Assembly: GCA_900768135.1 (NCBI GenBank)
Contig: CAAGBT010000065.1
Location: forward strand, 62,001-126,000
DNA: 64,000 bases
Origin: an uncultured Oscillospiraceae bacterium
Lineage (GTDB): Bacteria; Bacillota; Clostridia; Oscillospirales; Oscillospiraceae
Direction: 5' to 3'
Shown piece by piece: positions 40,275-48,813 of this stretch (its first letter is position 1; each line of letters opens with the position of its first letter). A model generated the notes under the pieces. It had not been told where the DNA came from and made no database searches. It was given only the letters and a program-made list of their open reading frames with translations. A program made the position numbers and the translations under genes.

Positions 40275-40610
40275 ATGGAACTGCATGAAATTCTGATCTA
40301 CGGTATGGCAGCGCTGGGCTGCTTCATCCTGGCCATTCTAATCAAAGGCAATCGTCAGGCGGTACTCCAGCTCGCCACGGATCTCATCAACAAGGCTGAG
40401 AGCACCATTCAGGGCTCTGGCATGGGCGCGGACAAGAAGGCTCTGGTCATCGCCCAGCTGCAGGCTGCCGGCATCAAGGTCACATCCTGGCTGGATCACC
40501 AGATTGATGTGATCGTGGCCACGCTGAATAAGACCGGCGCATGGCTGGCCACAAAGACCCAGGAGGGCATCTCGGGAATGAACCAGGACACGGAGCGTTC
40601 CCATGAATAA
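40275..40610 (+). CDS. LLH-family phage holin
   Basis: A 111-aa protein with one N-terminal membrane helix (ILIYGMAALGCFILAILIK) and a long amphipathic remainder (ADKKALVIAQLQAAGIKV), matching the LLH holin family. It probably opens the membrane so that the endolysin reaches the wall. Confidence 0.8.
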   Translation: MELHEILIYGMAALGCFILAILIKGNRQAVLQLATDLINKAESTIQGSGMGADKKALVIAQLQAAGIKVTSWLDHQIDVIVATLNKTGAWLATKTQEGISGMNQDTERSHE

Positions 40611-41397
40611 GCGACCAATCCTGTACCTCCAGACAGACGGCCGCTGGAAGGCCGAGCCCTACCGTGTGCCGGGTGAGAATTCCACAATCGGCGGTTCCGG
40701 CTGTGGCCCCACCGCCGCGGCCATGTTGATCGAGACGCTCACAGGCAAGGCTTTCACGCCGGTGGATGCCTGCAAGTGGTCCATCGAGCACGGCTACAAG
40801 GCCCTGAAGCAGGGTACCTATTACTCCTACTTCAAGCCCCAGTTTGAGGCATTCGGCATCAAATGCGATATGCTGAACTGGACAAACACCTACGGAAAGC
40901 CGGATCACGACAACCATGCGAAGGCATTGGCCATGCTGCAGGAGGGCTATTACCTCATCGCTCTGATGAACAAAGGCCTGTGGACTTCCAGCGGGCATTT
41001 CGTGGTGGTGTGGTGGGCAGACAACAAGATCCACATCAATGATCCGGCCAGCACCAGGAAGGTCAGGACTGAGGGCGATCCGGAGGCTTTCCGGAGTCAG
41101 GTCAAATATTACTGGTGGGTGGATGCCCGCGCATATAACCAGCAGAAGGAGGCTGAGGAGGACGTGACACACGAAGAATGGATGCAGCATTGGTATGAGC
41201 TGCGCAAGAGCCTGCAGGACAATGACAGCAGCGCATACAGCGAGGAAGCCCGGAAGTGGGCGCAGGAGGTCGGCCTGATCACCGGCAACGGCACAGAAAT
41301 CGACGGCGAGCCGAACTGTATGTGGGAAGATGTCCTGACCCGTGAGCAGTTCGCCACGGTGCTCTATCGCTTTGCGAAGATCATCGGCAAGGCATGA
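40603..41397 (+). CDS. Endolysin: C39-like peptidase with SLH-like tail
   Basis: A 264-aa protein. Residues about 1-180 are a C39-like cysteine peptidase with GSGCGPTAAAM (catalytic Cys) and SGHFVVVWW (His), followed by HINDPAS (Asp). Residues about 190-262 resemble an S-layer-homology repeat (SEEARKWAQEVGLITGNGT, then EQFATVLYRFA), a wall-binding unit. It follows the holin with a 7-base overlap. It probably cleaves peptide crosslinks in the host wall. Confidence 0.8.
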   Translation: MNKRPILYLQTDGRWKAEPYRVPGENSTIGGSGCGPTAAAMLIETLTGKAFTPVDACKWSIEHGYKALKQGTYYSYFKPQFEAFGIKCDMLNWTNTYGKPDHDNHAKALAMLQEGYYLIALMNKGLWTSSGHFVVVWWADNKIHINDPASTRKVRTEGDPEAFRSQVKYYWWVDARAYNQQKEAEEDVTHEEWMQHWYELRKSLQDNDSSAYSEEARKWAQEVGLITGNGTEIDGEPNCMWEDVLTREQFATVLYRFAKIIGKA

Positions 41398-41708
41398 CCA
41401 TCAAGGTAACGAAAGGGAAAAAGCCGGAATACTCCAAGCGGCTGGTGTCTGACATCCGGTCGCTGCTATGGGTGGTCACCGTGGGCGGTCTGCTGCTGGC
41501 TGCCTACTGCATCCACAGGGGCTACACCGGCTCCCTCCCCTGGCTGTCTGCCATGGTGGGCCTACCCTGGACAGCGCACGGCGTTGTGTGCTCGTTCTAT
41601 TTGAACATGGCCAAGTCGGATCACCGCGCCGGCGGCGTGACCTTTGAGAGCGCAAAGGCAGCCAACTTCGAGAAGCCGGCCGGAAGTGAAAACAGCCCGG
41701 GTATTTGA
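41394..41708 (+). CDS. Small two-helix membrane protein, probable second holin
   Basis: A 104-aa protein overlapping the endolysin stop (ATGA). Two hydrophobic segments (about 25-40 and 52-72) are followed by a polar tail. Position suggests a lysis accessory or holin/antiholin. No family is recognised. Confidence 0.55.
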   Translation: MTIKVTKGKKPEYSKRLVSDIRSLLWVVTVGGLLLAAYCIHRGYTGSLPWLSAMVGLPWTAHGVVCSFYLNMAKSDHRAGGVTFESAKAANFEKPAGSENSPGI

Positions 41709-41717
41709 TGGCTCAGG

Positions 41718-41762
41718 CCCAGCGTCCACATCGGGGAAAAACGGTGTGGACGCTGGGGTTTT
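41718..41762 (+). terminator. Terminator of the late operon
   Basis: CCCAGCGTCCACA pairs with TGTGGACGCTGGG; GTTTTGC follows. It closes the morphogenesis and lysis operon. Confidence 0.85.
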
Positions 41763-41766
41763 GCTT

Positions 41767-41855
41767 GGGGTTTATTTGGGGTTTATTTCAACCGAAACCG
41801 GCCTAAATTAACGAAATGCCGCAAAATGCAAAAATCCCGAAAGCCTTACGGCACA
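41767..41855 (+). repeat. Right att arm: integrase arm-type repeats
   Basis: GGGGTTTAT at 41767-41775 and 41778-41786, and CCCGAAAGCCTTACGGCACA at 41836-41855, repeat the left-arm motifs in the same orientation. Confidence 0.6.
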
Positions 41856-41900
41856 GCACTTTGCTGGCATTCACGAAAATTGACGAAACAAAACTATCAT

Positions 41901-41918
41901 GATTCGTAATCAGCAGGT
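41901..41918 (+). other. attR (right prophage junction)
   Basis: GATTCGTAATCAGCAGGTCA contains the shared core TCGTAAT (41904-41910). Everything to the right continues the host tRNA-Thr; everything to the left is phage. Confidence 0.8.
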
Positions 41919-41947
41919 CATGTGTTCGAGTCACACCACCAGCTCCA
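41904..41947 (+). tRNA. Host tRNA-Thr(CGT), 3' half
   Basis: Completes the broken gene at 2960-2998: anticodon stem 3' strand, variable loop AGGTC, T arm (ATGTG/CACAC with loop TTCGAGT), acceptor CACCAGC and encoded CCA. One A-C mismatch lies at the base of the T stem. No 5' part is present here, so it is not transcribed as a tRNA in the lysogen. Confidence 0.9.
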
Positions 41948-41948
41948 A

Positions 41949-41984
41949 AGAGCATCGAAAACTTCGGTTTTCGATGCTCTTTTT
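41949..41984 (+). terminator. Terminator of the original host tRNA gene
   Basis: A perfect 14-bp stem AGAGCATCGAAAAC/GTTTTCGATGCTCT with a TTCG loop and a TTTT tail directly after the tRNA 3' end. Confidence 0.9.
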
Positions 41985-41985
41985 G

Positions 41986-42382
41986 TTGCAAAAATGCCGC
42001 AAGCGTTGTGGGTCGGGGTGCGCGGAAAGGGTGAAAAGCATCGGCGCGAAGCCGCGCAGCGATGGTGTGAGGCATCATGTTCCGCTCCACTGCCCACTTG
42101 AAGATCATGCGTCGGTTTGCTGCATCGGCGCTTTCTTTGACGGTCAGCCGACAGATGCATGAGATCACGATCAAACGCCTGAGCGGGGAAGAAGCACCGG
42201 AGCGGCGAGCTTCCGCAAGGCATACGCAGCGAAAAAAACTTTTGGGGAAACAACGACGTGACGAAGGAAATGCCGGGCATTACCGGTATGCTTGTGCTGC
42301 CTGGCACGCAGAGCCTGCCAGAGACACGAGCCTGCGGCTCGGCGCAATGTGATGCTCTCCTGTCCGGCAGACCATAAAATAA
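41986..42382. other. No recognisable gene (decayed DNA)
   Basis: About 400 bases with short open frames on both strands but no ribosome binding sites and no family resemblance. With the gene fragments that follow, this looks like decayed host DNA beside the integration site. Confidence 0.5.
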
Positions 42383-42424
42383 CACGGGCGCCGCATGGAT
42401 TATTTCATCCGTACGGCGCCCGTG
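42374..42424 (-). terminator. Terminator of the decayed dehydratase gene
   Basis: CACGGGCGCCG and CGGCGCCCGTG (42383-42424) pair; TTATTTTAT follows on the minus strand. It still marks the end of the former gene. Confidence 0.7.
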
Positions 42425-42472
42425 CCGTTATCCGGTTTGCGCTGCGGAGCAATCTGATTTTTGGCGTTTGGG

Positions 42473-43046
42473 TCAGAGCAGCTCGCAGAAGGTCTGCACG
42501 CGGGTGCGGATCTGCTCGAAGCCGGCGTTCTGCTGATCGATCTCGATGCTGGCGCAGGCGATGCCCGCTGCGCGCAGGTCCTTTTCGAGCCACGGCTGGT
42601 CGTATTCCTCGGGGTCGCAGAACTTGACCATGCAGCTGCGGTTAACATGGTAGATCGTACCCTCGCAGCCCATGCACGTGAGCGCCTCATAGCGGCGCGA
42701 GAGCATGGTGCTGGCATTGTCGCCGTTAGTGGAGGCAAATCAATAGGCGCGCGCCATGCCGTCAAGGTCGTCGTACTGGATGGCCCAGGCCTTGCCGTAG
42801 CTGGAGGCGACCATGTTGATGCCGTACTGCTTGAGCGTGCGCAGGTTGTGGCTCAGATACGGCCAGCAGGCGATGCCGTCCCAGGTCTTGCCGGTGAAGG
42901 CGCACAGATCCCTGATAAGCTGGTCGATCTGCGCGCGCACATAGCGCACGTGCGTTTCGGTGACGTAGTCCATGGGGTTATAGCAGGTATCGATGAAAAA
43001 TACGGGGATATCGAGCTGACGGGCGAGGTTTTCGTACCACTTGGTC
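42473..43046 (-). pseudogene. 2-hydroxyacyl-CoA dehydratase subunit, fragment
   Basis: The minus strand reads WYENLARQLDIPVFFIDTCYN, then a run to MARAY, an in-frame TGA (42742-42740), and continues in the same frame with ASTNGDN and EGTIYHVNRSCMVKFCDPEEY to a normal end. These are C-terminal features of the HgdB/FldC-type family of Fe-S dehydratases of amino-acid fermentation. The N-terminal half is missing: at about 43047 the sequence changes abruptly to an unrelated fragment on the other strand. Confidence 0.8.
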
Positions 43047-43047
43047 A

Positions 43048-43317
43048 GCAGCTTCACCGGCGCCAACCGGGAGGGAAAGGTCGGGCTTGTAGAGTCCGCC
43101 GACGGCGGCACGCTGTTTCTTGACGAGATCAACTCCCTGCCGCTGAACGCGCAGGGAAAGGTACTGCGCATGATCGAGGAAAAAAGCGTTCAGCGCATCG
43201 GCGCGGTGAAGGCGAAGCCGGTCAATTTCCGTCTGATCGCCGCGACGAACCGCGACCTGCGCGCCATGGTGCAGGAGGGGACGTTCCGCGAAGACCTCTA
43301 TTACCGCCTGCATGTGA
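43048..43317 (+). pseudogene. Sigma-54-dependent activator, AAA+ fragment
   Basis: The plus strand encodes SFTGANREGKVGL (the GAFTGA loop, with its first residues lost), GGTLFLDEI (Walker B), RLIAATNRDL and FREDLYYRLHV, in correct order. Walker A upstream and the rest of the AAA+ domain, with the DNA-binding domain downstream, are missing. The fragment abuts the dehydratase fragment head-on. Sigma-54 activators commonly control fermentative operons, so both pieces may come from one lost locus. Confidence 0.85.
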
Positions 43318-43409
43318 TAAGATCCGCGAGTACCACATCTCCCCGCGCTGCCGCTGTGATCAGGGATCATGACTATCCGCACCATCCGCGCAGAATATGC
43401 AAAATGATA

Positions 43410-43440
43410 CCGGGCAGAAGTTTTTCTGCCCGGTATTTTC
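43410..43440 (+). terminator. Terminator in the decayed region
   Basis: ACCGGGCAGAA/TTCTGCCCGGT with loop GTTT, then ATTTT. Confidence 0.75.
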
Positions 43441-43516
43441 TGTGTTAATCATGCCCGCCGCCATGACCATCCTGACCTGCAACATCGCCAGCGGCAAGGG
43501 CAAGCTCCCTGCACCC

Positions 43517-43554
43517 AAGAAGCACCGAAAGCTTGGCTTTCGGTGCTTCTTTTA
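43517..43554 (+). terminator. Terminator converging on the MocR-like gene
   Basis: AAGAAGCACCGAAAG pairs with CTTTCGGTGCTTCTT, then TTTA. It resembles the tRNA terminator at 41949-41984 in design and may serve both strands. Confidence 0.7.
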
Positions 43555-43610
43555 CTCTCATCAATCGCATTTTCAGAGGCCGGAGCCAACAGGCTTCCGG
43601 TCTCCTTCCT

Positions 43611-44702
43611 TTATGGCGCGTCTCCGGGCTGCCGCTTTCTTCGCCGGCGGCGAATGCGGTTGATGTGCCGCTCAAAGTCGCCGCTGCCGATCAGCTCCGC
43701 CAGCACATACTGCTCAAAAACAGGCACCGTGCAGGAATAGAAGCCCACCTGCCGGCGGAACCGCTCGCCGAGCGCTGCCGGCAGCACCATGTAGCCCGCG
43801 CGCATCGACGGCGCAATGGTTTTGGAAAAGGTATTCATGTAAATGACCGAGCGCTCCGGCTCAAGCGCAAACAGCGTATCCTCGCCCTTGGTGGACACGC
43901 TGAACTCTGAATCGAAATCGTCCTCCACGATATACCCGCCGCGCTCCGCCGCCCAGCGGATATATTCGCTGCGCTTGCCCGCGCTCGCAGTCACGGAGCT
44001 TGGGAAGCTGTGGAACGGCGTAACGTGCAGCACCGTTGCCTGCGTGCGGGCAAGCTCGTCGGAGCGGATCCCATCGCCGCCGAGACGGAGCATTTCGCAC
44101 TTCACCCCCTGCGCCTGATAAACGCGGCGGATCTTATCGTAGGACGGATCCTCCAGCGCAAAAATGCGCTCCCGCCCCAGCATCTGCACGATCAGCCCAT
44201 AGAGATACTCCGCGCCGGAGCCGATGACGATCTGTCCCGGCTGCACGCTGATGCCGCGCGAGCGGGACAGGTACGCGGCGATTGCGCCGCGCAGCTCGGC
44301 GCAACCGTTGTTCGGCGACTTGACGAGGATCCCCTCGCCATATTCGCTGAGGACGCGGCGCATGGTTTTGGCCAGCGACGGGAACGGAAACTCATCCTCC
44401 GCGCCGTGCGCGGCGCTCTGGCGGCGCACGGCCGCAGTTTCGGAAACGGGAAAGCAATCCTGCGCGGCAAAGCTTACATAGCAGCCGCTGCGTTCGCGCG
44501 GCTCAAGATAGCCCTCGTCGCACAGAATGGCCAGCGCGTGTTCCACGGTGATCACGCTCACCCCCGTCTCCCCCGCGATCAGGCGCTTGCTGGGCAGCTT
44601 ACTTCCCAGCGGATACACGCCGCTCACAATGTCGCGCCGCAGCTGATGATAAAGCTGCAAATAAGCGCTCTGCGCGGCGTTCTTATCGATATGATAGCGC
44701 AT
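43611..44702 (-). CDS. MocR/PdxR-type regulator, C-terminally short
   Basis: A 363-aa protein. A GntR wHTH (about 10-75, GSKLPSKRLIAGETGVSVIT) is fused to a fold-type I aminotransferase domain with EDDFDSEF and the PLP-lysine motif NTFSKTIAPSMRAGYM. Family members usually have about 440-480 residues. This one ends after ERHINRIRRRRRKRQPGDAP, losing roughly the last 90-100 residues of the small domain. It may be a recent frameshift, or a still-functional short form. Such proteins regulate vitamin B6 or amino-acid genes with PLP as effector. Confidence 0.75.
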   Translation of the reverse strand: MRYHIDKNAAQSAYLQLYHQLRRDIVSGVYPLGSKLPSKRLIAGETGVSVITVEHALAILCDEGYLEPRERSGCYVSFAAQDCFPVSETAAVRRQSAAHGAEDEFPFPSLAKTMRRVLSEYGEGILVKSPNNGCAELRGAIAAYLSRSRGISVQPGQIVIGSGAEYLYGLIVQMLGRERIFALEDPSYDKIRRVYQAQGVKCEMLRLGGDGIRSDELARTQATVLHVTPFHSFPSSVTASAGKRSEYIRWAAERGGYIVEDDFDSEFSVSTKGEDTLFALEPERSVIYMNTFSKTIAPSMRAGYMVLPAALGERFRRQVGFYSCTVPVFEQYVLAELIGSGDFERHINRIRRRRRKRQPGDAP

Positions 44703-44723
44703 GGCGGCGTTCTCCCCTCCCGA

Positions 44724-45680
44724 TCAATCTGAAGCGCCGTCCTCCGCGTCGGAAGCTTCCATTGGCGGCTCTGCCGCACGCGCGTCCTCCGCGGCGGCCT
44801 TCCGGTTAACATACATCCCGGAGCCGTCCGCCCGTTTGACCTTCAGCTGGTAGAACAGAACTCCCGCGCAGACGAATACCATCACGAACGACAGCGCCTG
44901 CGACACGCGGATCGGCGCGCCGAAAAGCGTCCAGTTGAACAGGTACAGGCTGTCGGTGCGCAGCCCTTCGATCCAGAAGCGGCCCACGCCGTACCAGAGG
45001 AAATAAAAGCAGGTATTTTCGCCGTCGAAACGGCGCGCGCGGGAAACGACAAAATACAGCAGCAGGAAGCCGATCACGTTCCACAGGCTCTCATACAGGA
45101 ACGTTGGATGCACGTCCACATAATTTGTGGAAGAAAACCACAGCCGCATCCGCCACGGCAGCTCCGTCGCCGCGCCAAAGGCTTCGCGGTTCATAAAATT
45201 ACCCCAGCGGCCGATCGCCTGCCCGATGAAAAGTCCCATGACGCAGCAGTCCGCCATCGCCCAGAGCGAAAGCTTCTTTCGCCGGCAGTAAAGCAGCGCC
45301 ACCAGGAAGCCCGCGATCACGCCGCCGTAAATGGCAAGGCCGCCGTCCCAGATGCGGCAGGTCGAGGCCCAGTCGATCGACCCGTCGCTGCGGCGGAAGA
45401 GGTCGAGATAAAAAAGCACATAGTAAACGCGCGCGCCGATGATGGAAAACGGAATGACCCAGAGGATCGTATCAATGATATTATCCTCCGTCAGCCCGTA
45501 TTTCGGCGCCTGCTTCATGCAGAAATAAAGCGCGATCAGCATACCGGCGGCAATCAGGATGCCATACCAGTACACGCCGTTGCCTATGTCGATCGCCTTT
45601 GACGGCACGGTGAACTGCCAGTCGCCGAACAGGCCGGGAAAGCTGATGGGTGCATCGGTGAATTTCATAGTGAGAGTCAT
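44724..45680 (-). CDS. lgt: Prolipoprotein diacylglyceryl transferase
   Basis: A 318-aa membrane protein with seven or so membrane segments. GGLAIYGGVIAG, GRWGNFMNREAFG (the Lgt signature) and the C-terminal YGVGRFWIEGLRTDSLYL are present. It transfers diacylglycerol from phosphatidylglycerol to the lipobox cysteine. The start at 45680 overlaps the stop of the preceding gene (ATGA), so translation is coupled. The C-terminal 45 residues are an acidic extension. Confidence 0.95.
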   Translation of the reverse strand: MTLTMKFTDAPISFPGLFGDWQFTVPSKAIDIGNGVYWYGILIAAGMLIALYFCMKQAPKYGLTEDNIIDTILWVIPFSIIGARVYYVLFYLDLFRRSDGSIDWASTCRIWDGGLAIYGGVIAGFLVALLYCRRKKLSLWAMADCCVMGLFIGQAIGRWGNFMNREAFGAATELPWRMRLWFSSTNYVDVHPTFLYESLWNVIGFLLLYFVVSRARRFDGENTCFYFLWYGVGRFWIEGLRTDSLYLFNWTLFGAPIRVSQALSFVMVFVCAGVLFYQLKVKRADGSGMYVNRKAAAEDARAAEPPMEASDAEDGASD

Positions 45681-46951
45681 CCTTCCTTCCGGGGTTCGAT
45701 TATGGATATGGCGCAGCGCTCCTGTGTGATATTCTCGCGCAGGAAGCGCTCGATATCCTCCTTTTCAATGCTTTCATACGCCTCCGGAAAGCGGAACGCA
45801 TCGTAGGAGCGGAAGCAGCCGTCTACCAGCGAAACGGCAATGTTCTCAAACGAGTTGAGCGCGCGCAGCGTTGCGCCGAAGCTCGCGCGGCGGATCTGCT
45901 CAAAAAACGCAGGGTCGATCCCCTCCCGGCCAAGGCGGGCCGCTTCCGCAAGGATCGCAGCGCTGACGTCGCGCAGCCGTTCGCTCTCGCCGCCCGCATA
46001 GAGGAAGGCAACGCCCGGCAGCTGGTCGAACCCGCCGCCGAAGCTGCCGTTGATCAGGCCTCCGTCATAAAGCCGCTGATAGAGCGGCGAGGAATCGCCA
46101 AGCAGGATATCGCACGCCATCTCGCCGATGAGCGACCGGCGCATCGGATCATCCTCCCCCGCTTCGCACTTGAAGCCCATAAGGAACTGCGGCAGCGCGA
46201 CTTCCATCTGCACCACGCTCTCCGCGCCGGCAAGGCGCGCGTCCTCCTGCCCGTAGCAGCGGCCGATCTCCTCTCCGCGCCCACGCGGCAGGACCGCTTC
46301 GGCGGCGGCGCAAACCATGTCCGGGTCCACATCGCCCACCACGCACAGCGCCATGTTGGACGGGCAGTAAAACGCCCTGTGGCAGTCGTACAGCGTTTCC
46401 GCCGTAATATCCGCAATGCTTTCCACCGTTCCGGCAATCGGAATGCGCGCCGGCGACGAATGGTACAGGCACTTGAGCAGGTTTTCATACCCCTGCCAGT
46501 CCGGCGAATCCTCCACCATGCGGATCTCCTGGGCAATGATGCCGCGCTCCTTTTCCACGCTCTCCGCCGTAAAATACGGCACAGAAACAAACGAGAGCAG
46601 GAGCCGCAGGTTTTCTTCAAAATGCTCGGTGCAGTCGAAATAGTAGCCTGTCATGGCGTTGGACGTGAAGGCGTTCGGCTCCGCGCCGTTCCGGGAAAGC
46701 TCGACCATGGCGCTGCCGTCCTTGGTATCGAACATCTTATGCTCCAGGTAGTGCGCGATACCGGCGGGCGTATCAACGCGCCGCCCCGCGCGGGTAAAGC
46801 ACAAATCCATGCCGCCGTAGCGCGCGGCAAAGAAGGCATACTTCCGGCGGTACTGCGGCTTGGGAATGACAAACAGCTTCAGTCCGTTCGGCAGCGTATG
46901 CTCCAGCACCCGCTCGCCGATGCGCGGATAGCTTTTTTCAATTCTGTTCAT
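45677..46951 (-). CDS. yfmH: M16-family zinc peptidase (YfmH-like)
   Basis: A 424-aa protein with the inverted zinc motif HYLEH (H-x-x-E-H) at about residues 67-71 and the distal glutamate in EKERGIIAQEI. It pairs with the preceding gene, which lacks the motif; together they form the usual active/inactive M16 heterodimer. In Bacillus the YfmF/YfmH pair is linked to EF-P modification. Confidence 0.85.
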   Translation of the reverse strand: MNRIEKSYPRIGERVLEHTLPNGLKLFVIPKPQYRRKYAFFAARYGGMDLCFTRAGRRVDTPAGIAHYLEHKMFDTKDGSAMVELSRNGAEPNAFTSNAMTGYYFDCTEHFEENLRLLLSFVSVPYFTAESVEKERGIIAQEIRMVEDSPDWQGYENLLKCLYHSSPARIPIAGTVESIADITAETLYDCHRAFYCPSNMALCVVGDVDPDMVCAAAEAVLPRGRGEEIGRCYGQEDARLAGAESVVQMEVALPQFLMGFKCEAGEDDPMRRSLIGEMACDILLGDSSPLYQRLYDGGLINGSFGGGFDQLPGVAFLYAGGESERLRDVSAAILAEAARLGREGIDPAFFEQIRRASFGATLRALNSFENIAVSLVDGCFRSYDAFRFPEAYESIEKEDIERFLRENITQERCAISIIEPRKEG

Positions 46952-48215
46952 CCGGCGTCTCCTCCCCCGTGAGAAAGTATACCGTGTCGAGCGTCATGCT
47001 CCGCGCGGCGGCGGCAATGCGTTCTTCCGTCACGGCGCGCAGCGCTTCGATCAGCTCCTCCGCCGTTTCGCGAATCCCCGTCGCCGCCTGGGAAACAACG
47101 TCCTGCTCCATCCGCCCGGCGCTGTCGCCGCGCGATTCAAGGGATGCAATCAGGCAGGAGCGCGCGCCCTCCACCTCCCATGGCTCGAACTCGCCGCGCT
47201 GCACGCTTGCAAGCTGTGCAAGGATTTCGCGTTTGGCGGTTTCCACGTCCTTACACTCGATGCCGGACGAGACCGTAACAATGCCCTTGGAGCGGTGGTA
47301 GGAGGATGAGGCGTAATAGCACAGGGAAAGCTTTTCGCGCACGTTCAGGAACAGCCGCGAGTTGCTGTAGCCGCCGAAGATAAGGTTCGCAAGCATCATC
47401 GCAGGCGCATCGTCCGTCGATGCGCGCCAACCCATCGAGAGCTTGCCCTGCGTCACGTCCATGCGTTCAGTGATGCAGCGGGCCTCTGCCGGCGCGTTCC
47501 GCCGCTCCGCCGAGGCAGGCGGAACGACCGCGCCGCGCTGAAGCGGAGCAAGCGCGCGCTCCAGCGTGCCCTCCACGCGCGCAAGCGGCGCGCTGCCGCA
47601 GTAAAAAAGCTCCAGGTGCGCCGTGGACAAAAGCTGCTGGTAGTAGCGAAAAAGGGACTGATTCGTGATCTTTTCCACGCGCGCGGCGGAGCCGAACCGG
47701 TCCACACCGTAGCGCTCGCCCCGGCACATCTCCTGAAGCAGGCGCAGGTCGGCATAATCGCGCTTGTCGTTGACGATGCCGCGGATGGTGTCGATCAGGT
47801 TCTGCTTTTCGCTCTCCACATAGTCGCTGAGGAATCGCCCGTTGCGCGTGAGCGGATCGAACAGCAGCTCGCCAAGCAGATCGCACACCGGCTCGAGCAG
47901 CTTTCCGCCGCCGGGGACAAACGCCTCGTCGATAAACCCGGCAACAAACCCGACGCACTGGTTCTCCCCTTTTTTGCGCACCGTGCAGCCGATAGACGCG
48001 CCGTACAGCTGGTCAAGCGCCGTGGAAAGCGCGCGCATATCCGGGTGCGCCATTGTGCCGCGCCGCAGCACGCTGGGCAGAAGCGCCGCAAAGCCCGCCG
48101 TCTTTTCCTCCAGCGGCGCGATGAGCTGAACGCTTAGCGTACCGGTCTTGAATTTTTCCGTCTGGACATAATTGAGATACGTCTCCGGCGCGATCTCGCG
48201 TCTGATTGGTTCCAT
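46938..48215 (-). CDS. yfmF: M16-family inactive partner (YfmF-like)
   Basis: A 425-aa M16-fold protein without the HxxEH motif (its place reads AALLPSVLRRGT), so it is probably the catalytically silent half of the pair with YfmH. It overlaps that gene by 14 bases. The start at 48215 follows GGGAGGGCG. Confidence 0.85.
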   Translation of the reverse strand: MEPIRREIAPETYLNYVQTEKFKTGTLSVQLIAPLEEKTAGFAALLPSVLRRGTMAHPDMRALSTALDQLYGASIGCTVRKKGENQCVGFVAGFIDEAFVPGGGKLLEPVCDLLGELLFDPLTRNGRFLSDYVESEKQNLIDTIRGIVNDKRDYADLRLLQEMCRGERYGVDRFGSAARVEKITNQSLFRYYQQLLSTAHLELFYCGSAPLARVEGTLERALAPLQRGAVVPPASAERRNAPAEARCITERMDVTQGKLSMGWRASTDDAPAMMLANLIFGGYSNSRLFLNVREKLSLCYYASSSYHRSKGIVTVSSGIECKDVETAKREILAQLASVQRGEFEPWEVEGARSCLIASLESRGDSAGRMEQDVVSQAATGIRETAEELIEALRAVTEERIAAAARSMTLDTVYFLTGEETPDEQN

Positions 48216-48354
48216 TGCCGCCCTCCCATGATCTGTTTTTTCCAGAATACCACGAAAGCATGAACAATTCTACTCTTTTCTGCACGCCGGACCCGCGCTG
48301 ACGCAAAAAGACGAAAATTTCCCGATGAGACGACGGTTTTCTTGCGATTTATCC

Positions 48355-48383
48355 TTGACAATTCTGATAAAATCAGGTAAACT
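48355..48383 (+). promoter_or_regulatory. Promoter of the ylxM-ffh operon
   Basis: TTGACA (48355-48360), 17 bases, TAAACT (48378-48383). Confidence 0.8.
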
Positions 48384-48440
48384 GATTTCTGTTGTAAAGC
48401 GTTATAACTTTACACAAAAATCTGCACAAGGAGGAACCCC

Positions 48441-48806
48441 ATGAAAAACCAGACCTTTCGCATGACGATGCTCTTCGATTTTTATGGGGAGCTTCTCACC
48501 GACCGCCAGAAGGAATTCTTCGACCTCTACTACAACGAGGATCTTTCCCTTTCCGAGATCGCCGAAAACTATGGCATCTCCCGCCAGGGCGTGCGCGACG
48601 TGATCGTGCGCGCGGAAAGCTACATGACCGAGATCGAGGACAAGACGGGGCTGATCAAGCGCTTTTTGCAGCTTCGCCCCCACGCGGAAAAAATCGCCGA
48701 GGCGGCGTCGCAGATCCGACAGCTCAACTACCGCCGGTATGAAGACCGCCAGCTCGAGGAGCTTGCCGGCGTGATCGAAGCCGAGGCGGCGGCACTCAGG
48801 GAGTAA
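48441..48806 (+). CDS. ylxM: YlxM, SRP-associated helix-turn-helix protein
   Basis: A 121-aa protein with a sigma-region-4-like HTH (LTDRQKEFFDLYYNEDLSLS, then ISRQGVRDVIVRAE). YlxM always stands before ffh and binds the SRP complex. Start after AAGGAGG. Confidence 0.93.
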   Translation: MKNQTFRMTMLFDFYGELLTDRQKEFFDLYYNEDLSLSEIAENYGISRQGVRDVIVRAESYMTEIEDKTGLIKRFLQLRPHAEKIAEAASQIRQLNYRRYEDRQLEELAGVIEAEAAALRE

Positions 48807-48813
48807 GGCATTC

